NCBI GenBank assembly: GCA_002334985.1
Contig: DDBY01000071.1
Location: 1-23,514, forward strand
Reading direction: 5' to 3'
Length of the DNA: 23,514 bases
Origin: Micavibrio sp. UBA2020
GTDB taxonomy: Bacteria > Pseudomonadota > Alphaproteobacteria > Micavibrionales > UBA2020
Shown: in pieces, positions 1-7,595 of the stretch
Numbering within the stretch: the first letter of the stretch is position 1
How the letters are laid out: each line of letters opens with the position of its first letter
Position numbers and translations under genes: made by a program
Notes under the pieces: generated by a model
The model's input: only the letters and a program-made list of their open reading frames with translations
Told to the model about the DNA's origin: nothing
Databases searched by the model: none

Positions 1-6
1 GCTGAA

Positions 7-384
7 TTACTTGGCTGCGTTTTCTTTGTCTTTGGCTTCCTGTTTGGCGGCCGCGGATTCCTTGACCAGCATCAGGCTGTGGCGCAGCGCCGTCACTTCG
101 ACACCGCCGCCGATGTCGAGCAGCACGTCTTCGTCGCCGACCAGTTTTTTCACAGTGGCATGCAGGCCGCCACCCGTTACAACTTTGTCGCCCTTGGCAA
201 GGTTGTTCACCATACGGCGATGGTCAACGATGCGTTTGTTTTGCGGACGAATGACAAAGAAATAAAACACGATGAAAATCAGCACCAGCGGCGCCATGGA
301 AACCAGCAGGCTCGGTTGACCGGCAACGGCGGCGGCATCTGCGGTATCGGCGGCCGTCTGGGCGAATGCGGGCGATATGAACAT
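7..384 (-). CDS. yajC: Preprotein translocase accessory subunit YajC
   Basis: YajC is a small inner-membrane protein that associates with SecDF and the SecYEG translocon. The 125-residue product has the family layout: a short periplasmic N-terminus beginning MFISPAFAQ, a single hydrophobic helix at about residues 28-47, then the diagnostic FFVIRPQNKR at the membrane exit and a small cytoplasmic domain containing KGDKVVTGGG. The tail is rich in Lys, Ala and Glu. Length matches the family. The start is supported by an AAGGAG ribosome binding site upstream of the ATG. In most proteobacteria yajC is followed by secD and secF; here those would lie beyond the left edge, so this cannot be checked. 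The gene diverges from the ydbH operon. Assignment is secure from the RPQNKR and GDKVVTGGG motifs. Confidence 0.96.
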   Translation of the reverse strand: MFISPAFAQTAADTADAAAVAGQPSLLVSMAPLVLIFIVFYFFVIRPQNKRIVDHRRMVNNLAKGDKVVTGGGLHATVKKLVGDEDVLLDIGGGVEVTALRHSLMLVKESAAAKQEAKDKENAAK

Positions 385-417
385 GTTGATTTACTCCTTG
401 GAACTCTTAAGATGCTT

Positions 418-446
418 TTGTTGTTTTTTATGTATGCGCCTATACA
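418..446 (+). promoter_or_regulatory. Weak sigma70-like promoter candidate for the ydbH operon
   Basis: TTGTTG at 418-423, a 17-base spacer and TATACA at 441-446 lie in the gap between divergent yajC and ydbH. The match to consensus is partial and the region is AT-rich by chance, so this is tentative. The -10 lies inside a 7-base inverted repeat (433-439 with 456-462). Confidence 0.28.
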
Positions 447-550
447 AGCGGCCTTGCGCATATATTGCTGATTAAGTGCAGAAAAACAATAGAAAACAAT
501 ACAAAAGCCCCCGCCCGTCCCCGCAACCGCCTTTTTCGCAGACAGATTTT

Positions 551-3073
551 ATGCGCGCTTTATTCAAAAAAACCGGCTTTAAAATATGCGCTGCAATCTT
601 TGCTGTTTTTGCCATTTTAATCATTGCGGTATGGCTAAAATTTCAACTGATTTCTGAAAAAGTATTGCAGCTTGCGGGCTATCCGGATGCCGTCATAGGC
701 GATGCGCGCTTTACACCCGCTGGCAGTTTTTTTGAAAATATAAAACTGACCGTGGGTGATGTGCCTGTAACGATTGCGCGGGTTGAAGCATACGCCACAA
801 TCGCCGATGCACTCGAAGGTCGCCTGACCAAAGTGGTCATTGACGATGTGATGATTGGCCTGCCATCGTCAAATGATACGGAAAAAGAAGCGGCGCATAA
901 GGATGTCATTATTGCCCTGCCCGTTCCGCTGGATTTACACGCGCGGGAAATTGTTTTTCGTAATATAAGGGCGTTTATTCCATTTGCCGAGGGGGCGCCC
1001 GCGCTGTTCTCCGGCTCACTGGTTGACCGCGGGGCAGAATACCAGCTCAGCGGTGAATACCATATCACAGGCGACAGCCTGCGCGCACAAGGGCAGCTAT
1101 CGCTCAAAGCCGGCAAAGACACCGGTACCCTTTCAGGTCAGATTGACCTTGCCGATGCCCACCTTGACATGCCGGATGCGCATATTGCCCTGCGCCGCGG
1201 CGCGGGCTGGATAACGCTGGAGGCAACGCCGGACGCCCTTGCTGGTAAAACATGGCCTGTCATCAATGCGCAGCTGTCGGCAGGCTCGCTGAAGCTTTAT
1301 GCTCTGCCGCTGCAAGGTCTGACGCTGACCGCCGCCATCAAGCCGGAGAAAAGCGAGATATTGCTGCAAGGCCAAGGCATGGACGATTCAGGCGAGATTT
1401 TGGCCGAAGTCCGCCTTGACCGCACAGATAGCGCTTCGGATAGCCTGAAACTGCTACTGGATACCAAGCTTAAAAACCTCGACGCCCTCGGTGTCAAAGA
1501 CCTCAAGGGGCGCGGTCAGGCCAAACTGGATGTCAGCGCACAAAAGCCGCGCGGCGATGGCTGGCTCAGCTGGCAAAACGTTGGCGGCGGGCTGGATATT
1601 TCCGCCCAGAAACTCTCCCTGCCGGGATTGATGCGCGATGTGGAGGCGGCGGCAAGCTTTGTGATTTCCCACAACCTCGCCGACAGCACGACCATCCTGA
1701 CAGCTGCAGACAAAGCGCTTGATGTCAAAGGCGTCATTCTGCCTGTCGATGCGCAAAAACCCGTATCGCTGCACCTGCCCGCCAATGCAAAAACACCGCC
1801 GAAAATCAGCTGGAATGCAGCCGTGCGTCAACTGCAAGTCGGCTTTCAAGGACTGGATGTAACAACGCCTGTTGTTGCGGCCAAAGACTTCTCCCTCGCC
1901 CTCAGCGCCGGGTTTAATGGTAAATACCCGAAACTGAGCGGCACGCTGAGCGCGGCGGAGCTATCACATACCGCAAAGCCGCCCGCCTTCGTGCCCGTAC
2001 GCCTGAATGGCGTCATACGCAGCGACAGCGCCAAGCCGCAGTCCAGCCTGTTTAATATCGACCTGAGCGAGAAAAACGGCTTGCTCGGCGTGCACATCAA
2101 CGGCCTGCATGATTTCGCGGAGAATAAAGGCGCACTTGACCTTTCCATGCCGCAAACCACCATGCGCACGGGGGTTTACAGCCTCAAGGACATCTTCCCG
2201 CTCTCCGCCGCCTATGTGCAGGACGTGACAGGCACGCTCGGCATGACGGCCGGTCTGAAATGGCAAAAAGCCAAAAGCGGATGGAAAACGGAATCCGCGG
2301 GCGAGCTTTTCATGCGTGGACTAACCGGCAACGTCGATGGAAATATCATCAGCAACGTCAGCGGCGTTATTAAATTCGACAGCCTCATGCCCTTCACCCT
2401 GACGCGCCAGAGTCTAGCTGTCGGCAGCGTGAACGTGGGGCTGCCGCTCGGCGCCGGAATTGTTGTGGCCAGCCTTGATGCCCAGAACAATTTCACCCTG
2501 CACAGCGCGGAGTGGATACTCGCCTCTGGTAAAATCGTATCCGACCCCTTCACGCTTAATCTGGGCGCGATGACGGCGGAAAATGTGATGCTCAAGGCCG
2601 ATGGCCTGCAGCTGGCCGAGCTTTTCAAAATCGCCCCCATGGATGGCCTGACGGCGGAGGGCGCGGTGGGCGGCACCCTGCCCCTACATATCCGCGCCGG
2701 CGAAGTAACCCTTGAAAATGGTGTATTGGAATCAAGGGGTTCAGGATTTATTCGTTATAACCCGCAGGATATGCCTGCCTTCCTTCGTGACAGTTCACAG
2801 AAGCAAATGGTCGATTTGCAAGTCGCGCTGCGCGCTTTCGAGTTTGAGACGCTAAAACTCACCCTCGACGGCACGCTGGGCAAGGACCAGAAAATCGGCC
2901 TTTCTGTCAAAGGCAAAAACCCGGAGTTTTATAACGGATATCCCGTCAGCCTGAATTTAAATGTGGAAGGCCCGCTCGAAAATATCCTAAAATACTCGCC
3001 GGGAAGCAGCCAGATACCCGACAGCATTCGCAAACAACTGGAAGAATACGAGAAAAACAATGCAAAAGAATGA
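551..3073 (+). CDS. ydbH: YdbH family AsmA-like intermembrane lipid transport protein
   Basis: Large periplasm-spanning protein of the AsmA-like family. In E. coli, YdbH acts with TamB and YhdP in phospholipid movement from inner to outer membrane. Seen here: an 840-residue product with one N-terminal membrane helix (about residues 11-30, after MRALFKKTGFK), then a long beta-rich region without further membrane segments, ending in a charged helix (QLEEYEKNNAKE). The length matches E. coli YdbH. Identification is strengthened by the next two genes, which are the ynbE and ydbL homologues in the E. coli order. The open frame extends back to a GTG at 476, but that start has no ribosome binding site and adds a polar, Pro-rich stretch before the anchor, so ATG 551 is preferred. 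The stop overlaps ynbE by 14 bases, suggesting translational coupling. Transport function is inferred from the family. Confidence 0.88.
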   Translation: MRALFKKTGFKICAAIFAVFAILIIAVWLKFQLISEKVLQLAGYPDAVIGDARFTPAGSFFENIKLTVGDVPVTIARVEAYATIADALEGRLTKVVIDDVMIGLPSSNDTEKEAAHKDVIIALPVPLDLHAREIVFRNIRAFIPFAEGAPALFSGSLVDRGAEYQLSGEYHITGDSLRAQGQLSLKAGKDTGTLSGQIDLADAHLDMPDAHIALRRGAGWITLEATPDALAGKTWPVINAQLSAGSLKLYALPLQGLTLTAAIKPEKSEILLQGQGMDDSGEILAEVRLDRTDSASDSLKLLLDTKLKNLDALGVKDLKGRGQAKLDVSAQKPRGDGWLSWQNVGGGLDISAQKLSLPGLMRDVEAAASFVISHNLADSTTILTAADKALDVKGVILPVDAQKPVSLHLPANAKTPPKISWNAAVRQLQVGFQGLDVTTPVVAAKDFSLALSAGFNGKYPKLSGTLSAAELSHTAKPPAFVPVRLNGVIRSDSAKPQSSLFNIDLSEKNGLLGVHINGLHDFAENKGALDLSMPQTTMRTGVYSLKDIFPLSAAYVQDVTGTLGMTAGLKWQKAKSGWKTESAGELFMRGLTGNVDGNIISNVSGVIKFDSLMPFTLTRQSLAVGSVNVGLPLGAGIVVASLDAQNNFTLHSAEWILASGKIVSDPFTLNLGAMTAENVMLKADGLQLAELFKIAPMDGLTAEGAVGGTLPLHIRAGEVTLENGVLESRGSGFIRYNPQDMPAFLRDSSQKQMVDLQVALRAFEFETLKLTLDGTLGKDQKIGLSVKGKNPEFYNGYPVSLNLNVEGPLENILKYSPGSSQIPDSIRKQLEEYEKNNAKE

Positions 3074-3287
3074 ATTCAACCGTGTTGCCCTCGCCCCGAT
3101 GATTTTCGGGCTGGGGATGGTTCTGGCTCTCGGCGCGTGCTCGCCGACCGTGAAGGTCGAGGCACCCGACAAGCCCATCGAAATTAACATGAACATCAAA
3201 ATCGAACAGGAAGTCCGCGTCAAAGTCGAAAAAGACATTGAAGACATGTTGGCCGAAGACCCCGAATTGTTCGGTATCAAGAAATAA
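3060..3287 (+). CDS. ynbE: YnbE family outer-membrane lipoprotein
   Basis: Small lipoprotein of 75 residues. It has a signal peptide ending in the lipobox LGAC, with the lipidated cysteine at residue 27. After a short linker there is an alternating polar/hydrophobic stretch, INMNIKIEQEVRVKVEKD, expected to form a beta strand, then an acidic tail ending FGIKK. In E. coli, YnbE sits in the outer membrane and is thought to extend the YdbH beta-groove to complete a periplasm-spanning bridge. The residue after the cysteine is Ser, not Asp, consistent with outer-membrane sorting. The ATG lies inside the end of ydbH (14-base overlap), so the two proteins are probably made in coupled fashion. Context and the strand motif make the assignment strong despite the short length. 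Confidence 0.9.
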   Translation: MQKNEFNRVALAPMIFGLGMVLALGACSPTVKVEAPDKPIEINMNIKIEQEVRVKVEKDIEDMLAEDPELFGIKK

Positions 3288-3315
3288 GCCCCTCACTTGC
3301 TGAAGGATAAAACGG

Positions 3316-3651
3316 ATGAAAAAAACGATTGCTAAAATCCTCGGTTTCGCAACGATGATGGTCGTCGCCATTCCGCTGGCCTTTGCCATGAGCGTTGAAA
3401 GCGCCAAGAGCCAAGGGCTCGTCGGCGAACGTCTCGACGGCCTTCTGGGCGTGGTCGGCAGCCCGACGCCGGAGCTGCGCGAACTGGTCGAAACCACGAA
3501 TGCCGAACGTATTGAAAAATACAAAGGCATCGCGCAAAAACGCGGCACGGATTTGAAAAACGTGCAGGCTTTTGTAGGCAAAAAACTCACCGACAGCGCC
3601 GCACCGGGTGAATACATCCAAAGCGCAAGCGGCGGCTGGCAAAAGAAATAA
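3316..3651 (+). CDS. ydbL: YdbL family periplasmic protein (DUF1318)
   Basis: Third gene of the ydbH-ynbE-ydbL set. The 111-residue product starts with a clear signal peptide (MKKTIAK, hydrophobic core, AFA-type cleavage site near residue 24). The mature part contains GLVGERLDGLLGVV and NAERIEKYKGIAQKRG, typical of the DUF1318/YdbL family. It ends SASGGWQKK. YdbL is proposed in E. coli to help assembly of the YdbH-YnbE bridge, possibly by keeping YnbE from premature strand stacking; that role is inferred here. A GAAGGAT ribosome binding site lies about 8 bases before the ATG, and the gene follows ynbE after 28 bases, so the three are likely one transcript. Confidence 0.9.
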   Translation: MKKTIAKILGFATMMVVAIPLAFAMSVESAKSQGLVGERLDGLLGVVGSPTPELRELVETTNAERIEKYKGIAQKRGTDLKNVQAFVGKKLTDSAAPGEYIQSASGGWQKK

Positions 3652-3681
3652 CCAACTTACATACTGAAAAGCATACCCCAG

Positions 3682-4578
3682 ATGACGCGCCTGCGTGCAG
3701 ATATACTTTTGCTGGTCGCTGCGCTGATTTGGGGGTTCGCTTTTGTGGCGCAAAAAGATGCGCTGTTATATATCGGCCCCCTGACTTTTGTCGCGGGCCG
3801 ATTTTTTCTGTCTTTTATCGTGACCCTGCCGCTGGCACTACGCGAACGCCAGAATGCCGCGCGCGATAAAATAGAAAAGTGCAACATCGCCAAGCTGCTC
3901 TTCGCGCTTTGCGCCGTCTTCACAGGCGGCGTCATTTTGCAACAAACGGGGCTGGCCACCACATCTGTGACCAATGCGGGATTTTTAACGGGGCTTTATG
4001 TCGTATTCGTCCCGCTTATTTGCTTTGTGTTGTTTCGCCAGAAAATCCCGGCTGTCATTATACCCGCTGTCGCGCTTTGCGTTACCGGCACTTATATGCT
4101 GTCCGGCGGCGGCTATGGTTTTGGCTGGGGCGATGTGCAAGTGTTGCTCTGCGCCGTGTTCTTTGCCCTGCATGTCGTACTGGTCGGCAGACTGATGGCG
4201 CGCAGCAAAAGCCCGCTGCAGATTTCCTGCCTGCAATATGGCGCGGTCACGCTGGCGGCATTATGCGGGGTTTTTGCGTTTGAATCCCCCACACTCTCCG
4301 GCTTGCAGGGCGCTTTGCCCGCGCTGCTTTATGCGGGTATCGCCTCGGGCGGTATTGCCTATACTTTGCAAATGGTCGCGCAGCAATACGCCCCGCCGTC
4401 AGATACCGCCGTCATACTCAGTTCTGAATCCGTTTTTGCCGCTATCGGCGGATATATCCTTTTGAACGAGCGGATTTCAGCAACCGGCATGGCGGGCTGC
4501 GCGCTGATTATCGTGGCGATTTTAATGGTGGAGCTGGCGCCGCTTATCCGCCGCAGCAAATTTACCCCGCAAGTATGA
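3682..4578 (+). CDS. DMT superfamily (EamA) transporter
   Basis: A 298-residue integral membrane protein with about ten hydrophobic helices in two homologous halves, the hallmark of EamA/RhaT drug/metabolite transporters. The first half starts LLLVAALIWGFAFVAQKDAL, with the family's Trp-Gly-Phe near the N-terminus, and carries GRFFLSF in helix 2. The second half contains ALLYAGIASGGIAYTLQ and ends in SSESVFAAIGGYILLNERIS, the usual signature of the last helices. Substrates of this family are metabolites or amino acids and cannot be predicted here. It lies 30 bases after ydbL without a good ribosome binding site, so read-through from the ydbH operon is possible. Its 3' end overlaps serB (opposite strand) by 17 bases. 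Family certain, substrate unknown. Confidence 0.92.
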   Translation: MTRLRADILLLVAALIWGFAFVAQKDALLYIGPLTFVAGRFFLSFIVTLPLALRERQNAARDKIEKCNIAKLLFALCAVFTGGVILQQTGLATTSVTNAGFLTGLYVVFVPLICFVLFRQKIPAVIIPAVALCVTGTYMLSGGGYGFGWGDVQVLLCAVFFALHVVLVGRLMARSKSPLQISCLQYGAVTLAALCGVFAFESPTLSGLQGALPALLYAGIASGGIAYTLQMVAQQYAPPSDTAVILSSESVFAAIGGYILLNERISATGMAGCALIIVAILMVELAPLIRRSKFTPQV

Positions 4579-5467
4579 ATTCCTTGCGATACCCCTGCAT
4601 ATACAAAAGCGCCGTCAGGTCGGTATGGCGCACCTGATGCGGCGTTGCGGCCTGCACCGCAGGCTTGCCGAAATAACCGACGCCCGCGCCTGCGGCCTCC
4701 AACATCGGAATATCATTCGCGCCATCACCAACCGCCATGGTGCGCGCAGGCGTAAGGCCAAGTTTTTCGGTTTCTTCAAAAAGCGTGCGGCGCTTGGTGT
4801 CTTTATCGACGATGGGCAGCAGGACGTTACCGGTCAGCTTGTCGTTTTCGATTTCAAGACGGTTGCCGATGTTGCGGTAAAACCCCAGAACGCCCGCGAC
4901 ATGCCGCGTGAAAATATCGAACCCGCCCGAAATCAAAACGCATTTCGCGCCATAGCGCCCCATGGTTTTGACAAGACTGGCGGCGCCCTTGGAATAGCGC
5001 ATCCCTTCCAGCGTTTCAAACAGGGCGGATACGGGCAGGCCTTTCAAAAGGCCGACTCGCAGCCTGAGGGCTTCGGCGAAATCCAGCTCCCCCCGCATGG
5101 CTTGTGCCGTAATCGGGGCGATTTTATCTTTGAGGTTCAGGTGGGCGGCCAAATCGTCCAGCGTTTCCCCCTCCACCATCGTCGCGTCCATATCGGCGAG
5201 CAGAAGCCCCTTGCGCCGGTCATCATCGAGGGGTTGAATAAAAATATCAAACGGGCCCGCATTTTGTAATTTTTGGCGCAAGTCCGCGGTCAGCTGCGCA
5301 CTATTCCCGCTCACGATAATGTCGAGCGCGCGGCCGGAGGCCAGCCAGTCGGTGCGCAAACGCTCCACCCCGAGGTTTTTGATGTCACCGGCAAGGCGGT
5401 TTTCATCCGCGGTTTTCAGCCCGCCATCCGCGCCCGCAACGATTGTAACGACTGTTTCTGTGGCCAT
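4562..5467 (-). CDS. serB: Phosphoserine phosphatase
   Basis: Catalyses the last step of serine synthesis, O-phosphoserine to L-serine, as a cytoplasmic HAD-superfamily enzyme. The 301-residue product has an N-terminal regulatory-like region (1-80) and a HAD core. Motif I is ADMDATMVEGE (nucleophile Asp92 and Asp94), where many SerBs have DMDST. Motif II is LISGGF (Ser180), and motif IV is VGDGANDIPML (248-258). The open frame runs upstream to 5728, but the ATG at 5467 is preferred because it has a CAGGAAA ribosome binding site, gives the normal family length, and the extra upstream residues read as translated intergenic sequence. It is divergent from serC, the enzyme supplying its substrate, with 141 bases between start codons. 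Its stop lies inside the DMT transporter gene. Confidence 0.96.
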   Translation of the reverse strand: MATETVVTIVAGADGGLKTADENRLAGDIKNLGVERLRTDWLASGRALDIIVSGNSAQLTADLRQKLQNAGPFDIFIQPLDDDRRKGLLLADMDATMVEGETLDDLAAHLNLKDKIAPITAQAMRGELDFAEALRLRVGLLKGLPVSALFETLEGMRYSKGAASLVKTMGRYGAKCVLISGGFDIFTRHVAGVLGFYRNIGNRLEIENDKLTGNVLLPIVDKDTKRRTLFEETEKLGLTPARTMAVGDGANDIPMLEAAGAGVGYFGKPAVQAATPHQVRHTDLTALLYMQGYRKEFILAG

Positions 5468-5481
5468 TTTCCTGAAATCCG

Positions 5482-5510
5482 TTGACGTGGCTGGTAGGCC
5501 GGAGAATAAT
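5482..5510 (+). promoter_or_regulatory. Sigma70-like promoter for serC
   Basis: TTGACG at 5482-5487, a 17-base spacer, and AATAAT at 5505-5510, each differing from consensus at one position. Transcription would start near 5517, leaving a leader of about 90 bases before serC. No convincing promoter was found for the divergent serB in the same 141-base gap. Confidence 0.6.
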
Positions 5511-5608
5511 GACTGCGGCCGCTTGACGAGGCGAGCATAAATCCCCGCCACGGCCAAAACAACCACAAATGACAAGACTTCAACCCCCTTACACAAGAAG
5601 AGTGTGCC

Positions 5609-6784
5609 ATGACGCTGCAACGTCCCACGACCAAGCCCGCCAACCCGAATTTTTCTTCCGGCCCCTGCGCCAAGCGTCCGGGCTGGTCCGTCTCCGCACT
5701 CTCCGGCGGGCTTTATGGCCGTTCTCACCGCGCACCTGTCGGCGTGAAGCGCATTGTGGATGTGATTGAAAAATCCAAATCCATTCTCGGCATGCCCGCA
5801 GACTGGAAACTGGCGCTGGTCCCCGCGTCCGACACGGGCGCGATGGAAATGGCCATGTGGTCGCTTCTAGGCGCGCGCGGCGTGGATGCGCTGGGCTGGG
5901 AAGTTTTCGGCAAAACCTGGATTACCGACATCACCAAGCAGCTGAAACTCGCGGATGTGCGCACGTTCGAAGCGCCCTTCGGTGAAATCGTTGACCTTTC
6001 CAAAGTTGATACGGACCGCGACGTCGTTTTCACATGGAACGGCACCACGTCCGGCGTAAAAGTCCCGAACGCGGACTGGATTAAACCCGACCGCAAAGGC
6101 CTGATGATTTGCGATGCGACATCTGCCGTTTTCGCCATGGATATGCCGTGGGACAAGCTGGATGTCGTCACATGGTCGTGGCAAAAAGTACTGGGCGGCG
6201 AAGCGGCGCACGGCATGCTGGCGCTGTCGCCCCGCGCGGTAGAACGTCTTGAATCCTACACGCCCGCATGGCCGATGCCCAAACTGTTCCGCCTGACCAA
6301 AGGCGGCAAGCTGTTTGACGAGCCGTTCGAGGGTAAAACCATCAACACCCCGTCCATGCTGGCGGTCGAGGATTGCCTTGATGCACTGGTCTGGGCGGAA
6401 AAGCTGGGCGGCCTGCCCGCGCTTCTGAAGCGCACGCAGGCGAACCTTGCGGCCGTTGAAAAATGGATTGAAAAAACCGACTGGGCTGAATTCCTGCCGT
6501 CTTCTGCGGCTATCCGCTCCAACACCTCCATTTGCTTCAAGGTGGTTGACCCTTGGCTGGCCGGCCTTGATGACGATGCGCAGGCAAAGGTTATCAAGGC
6601 AGCGGAAAAGCTGCTCGACAAAGAAGGCATCGCCTTCGAAGTCGCCAACCACCGCGACGCGCCGCCGTCCTTCCGTATCTGGGGCGGCGCGACGGTTGAA
6701 ACCGCCGATATCGAAGCTGTGCTGCCGTGGGTTGACTGGGCTTACCGCTCCGTCAAGGCGGAACAGGCAGCCAAAGCGGCATAA
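5609..6784 (+). CDS. serC: Phosphoserine aminotransferase
   Basis: PLP-dependent transaminase converting 3-phosphohydroxypyruvate and glutamate to O-phosphoserine and 2-oxoglutarate. The 391-residue protein opens with [15 protein letters not shown] and has [12 protein letters not shown], both typical of the alphaproteobacterial/archaeal-type SerC rather than the E. coli type. The PLP pocket is visible in [20 protein letters not shown] and the Schiff-base lysine is Lys193 in [14 protein letters not shown]. The C-terminal domain ends with RIWGGATVE and an Ala/Lys-rich tail. The start ATG is preceded by AAGAAGAG. It is divergent from serB and followed, after a terminator and one unrelated minus-strand gene, by serA, so all three serine enzymes are encoded within 4.7 kb but in separate transcription units. 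Confidence 0.97.
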   Translation: MTLQRPTTKPANPNFSSGPCAKRPGWSVSALSGGLYGRSHRAPVGVKRIVDVIEKSKSILGMPADWKLALVPASDTGAMEMAMWSLLGARGVDALGWEVFGKTWITDITKQLKLADVRTFEAPFGEIVDLSKVDTDRDVVFTWNGTTSGVKVPNADWIKPDRKGLMICDATSAVFAMDMPWDKLDVVTWSWQKVLGGEAAHGMLALSPRAVERLESYTPAWPMPKLFRLTKGGKLFDEPFEGKTINTPSMLAVEDCLDALVWAEKLGGLPALLKRTQANLAAVEKWIEKTDWAEFLPSSAAIRSNTSICFKVVDPWLAGLDDDAQAKVIKAAEKLLDKEGIAFEVANHRDAPPSFRIWGGATVETADIEAVLPWVDWAYRSVKAEQAAKAA

Positions 6785-6811
6785 TTTATACCGCTTGAAT
6801 ACGCGATAAAG

Positions 6812-6849
6812 AAAACGCGGTGCCCTTACGGTGCCGCGTTTCTCTTTTT
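6812..6849. terminator. Bidirectional intrinsic terminator, serC / two-repeat protein
   Basis: Stem AAACGCGG (6813-6820) pairs perfectly with CCGCGTTT (6834-6841). It extends inward by four more pairs, two of them G-U, to a CTTAC loop. A T-run follows on the plus strand (6845-6849), and the A-rich flank at 6808-6815 gives a T-rich tail on the minus strand. The stop codon of the minus-strand gene (6826-6828) lies in the loop. Confidence 0.85.
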
Positions 6850-7422
6850 AATGCTGGCCATTTTAAAAACCCCGACATCGCGCTGTGCGGTTGCATGCCA
6901 TGCGGCATCTTCCATATAGGCCGGCATCACCGGTTTCATGGTGGCGGGGTTAAAAGCGACATTCAGAAAGGCGACATTCTTGCGACCGACGCTTTTCAGC
7001 GACAGGTGCAATTTTTCGCGCCCATCTTCGGCAACCTTGTTGAAAGATTTGCTGACTTCCCACAGCCCGTCGCGCAGGTGCGGATGGGCCGGGTCGTCGC
7101 TTTCGCGGATATAAACTTCAGACCCTGCGGCGGGGAAAACAATTTGCGGCTTTGGCGGCACGGGCGTGACCTGCATGGTATCCGCATCATAAGGCACAGT
7201 CATAAAGGCGAGGCCTTCCATGCGGCCAATACTGCGCAGCGTGACGTAAAGCTTCGGCGCATCATCGTGACGTCTTTGGTCTGTCTTGATGGCATCAACC
7301 TGCCAGGCGTGCCTGTCTGCGTTTTTAATACGCCAGTCTTCTGAGTCGCCTGTGAAATGGACTGTAGCCCCTTCGGTCAGGAAGGGCGGCGGCGTGATGT
7401 CTGGCGTCGTTTGCGGCGTCAT
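6826..7422 (-). CDS. Hypothetical protein made of two internal repeats
   Basis: No family recognised. The 198-residue product has no signal peptide or membrane helix. After a Pro-rich start (residues 1-14) it consists of two similar units of about 70 residues. Unit A (about 19-88) contains KLYVTLRSIGRMEGLAFMTV, then Tyr and TMQVTPVPP. Unit B (about 100-167) contains KLHLSLKSVGRKNVAFLNVA, then TMKPVMP. Both units also have a Trp-x-Val before the conserved part (WQVD at 40-43, WEVS at 121-124), so this is a tandem duplication of a small, probably beta-rich domain. The ATG at 7422 is chosen over the longer open frame (to 7566) because an AGGGG ribosome binding site precedes it and a promoter lies just upstream. 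Its own promoter and terminator make it a single-gene unit between serC and serA. Confidence 0.8.
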   Translation of the reverse strand: MTPQTTPDITPPPFLTEGATVHFTGDSEDWRIKNADRHAWQVDAIKTDQRRHDDAPKLYVTLRSIGRMEGLAFMTVPYDADTMQVTPVPPKPQIVFPAAGSEVYIRESDDPAHPHLRDGLWEVSKSFNKVAEDGREKLHLSLKSVGRKNVAFLNVAFNPATMKPVMPAYMEDAAWHATAQRDVGVFKMASIKKRNAAP

Positions 7423-7459
7423 GGCATCCCCTGTGCTCGGGCGGTTAGGATATGGTATA

Positions 7460-7488
7460 AATGTACCCCATTTTGAGGGCGCGGTCAA
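7460..7488 (-). promoter_or_regulatory. Sigma70-like promoter for the two-repeat protein gene
   Basis: Reading the minus strand: TTGACC (complement of 7483-7488), a 17-base spacer, then TACATT (complement of 7460-7465). Transcription would begin about 30 bases before the ATG at 7422. The -35 matches consensus at five of six positions, the -10 at four. Confidence 0.5.
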
Positions 7489-7519
7489 TAAAAACCTGCA
7501 CCGCAACGCTTCGGGGCAT

Positions 7520-7547
7520 TTTACGTTTTCAAAACCCGCGCTATACT
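7520..7547 (+). promoter_or_regulatory. Sigma70-like promoter for serA
   Basis: TTTACG at 7520-7525, a 16-base spacer and TATACT at 7542-7547. Transcription would start near 7554, about 42 bases before the serA ATG. A perfect 12-base palindrome begins on the last base of the -10 and covers the predicted start point. Confidence 0.5.
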
Positions 7548-7558
7548 GCTGCGCAGCA
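7547..7558. promoter_or_regulatory. Perfect palindrome over the serA start point (operator candidate)
   Basis: TGCTGCGCAGCA reads identically on both strands and sits exactly where RNA polymerase would open the serA promoter. A repressor bound here could block initiation. No regulator gene is in the window, so this is only a candidate. Confidence 0.35.
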
Positions 7559-7595
7559 AACAACAAAAAAGCGTGTTACCGAGGAGTGTGCAACC

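Noticed and set aside
476..550. Extended GTG start for the ydbH gene
   Set aside because: No ribosome binding site before 476. The added residues are polar and Pro-rich and would precede the membrane anchor, whereas ATG 551 gives the usual short cytoplasmic start.
5468..5728. N-terminal extension of SerB
   Set aside because: It would overlap the start of serC on the other strand and the serC promoter. The ATG at 5467 has a good ribosome binding site and the family length.
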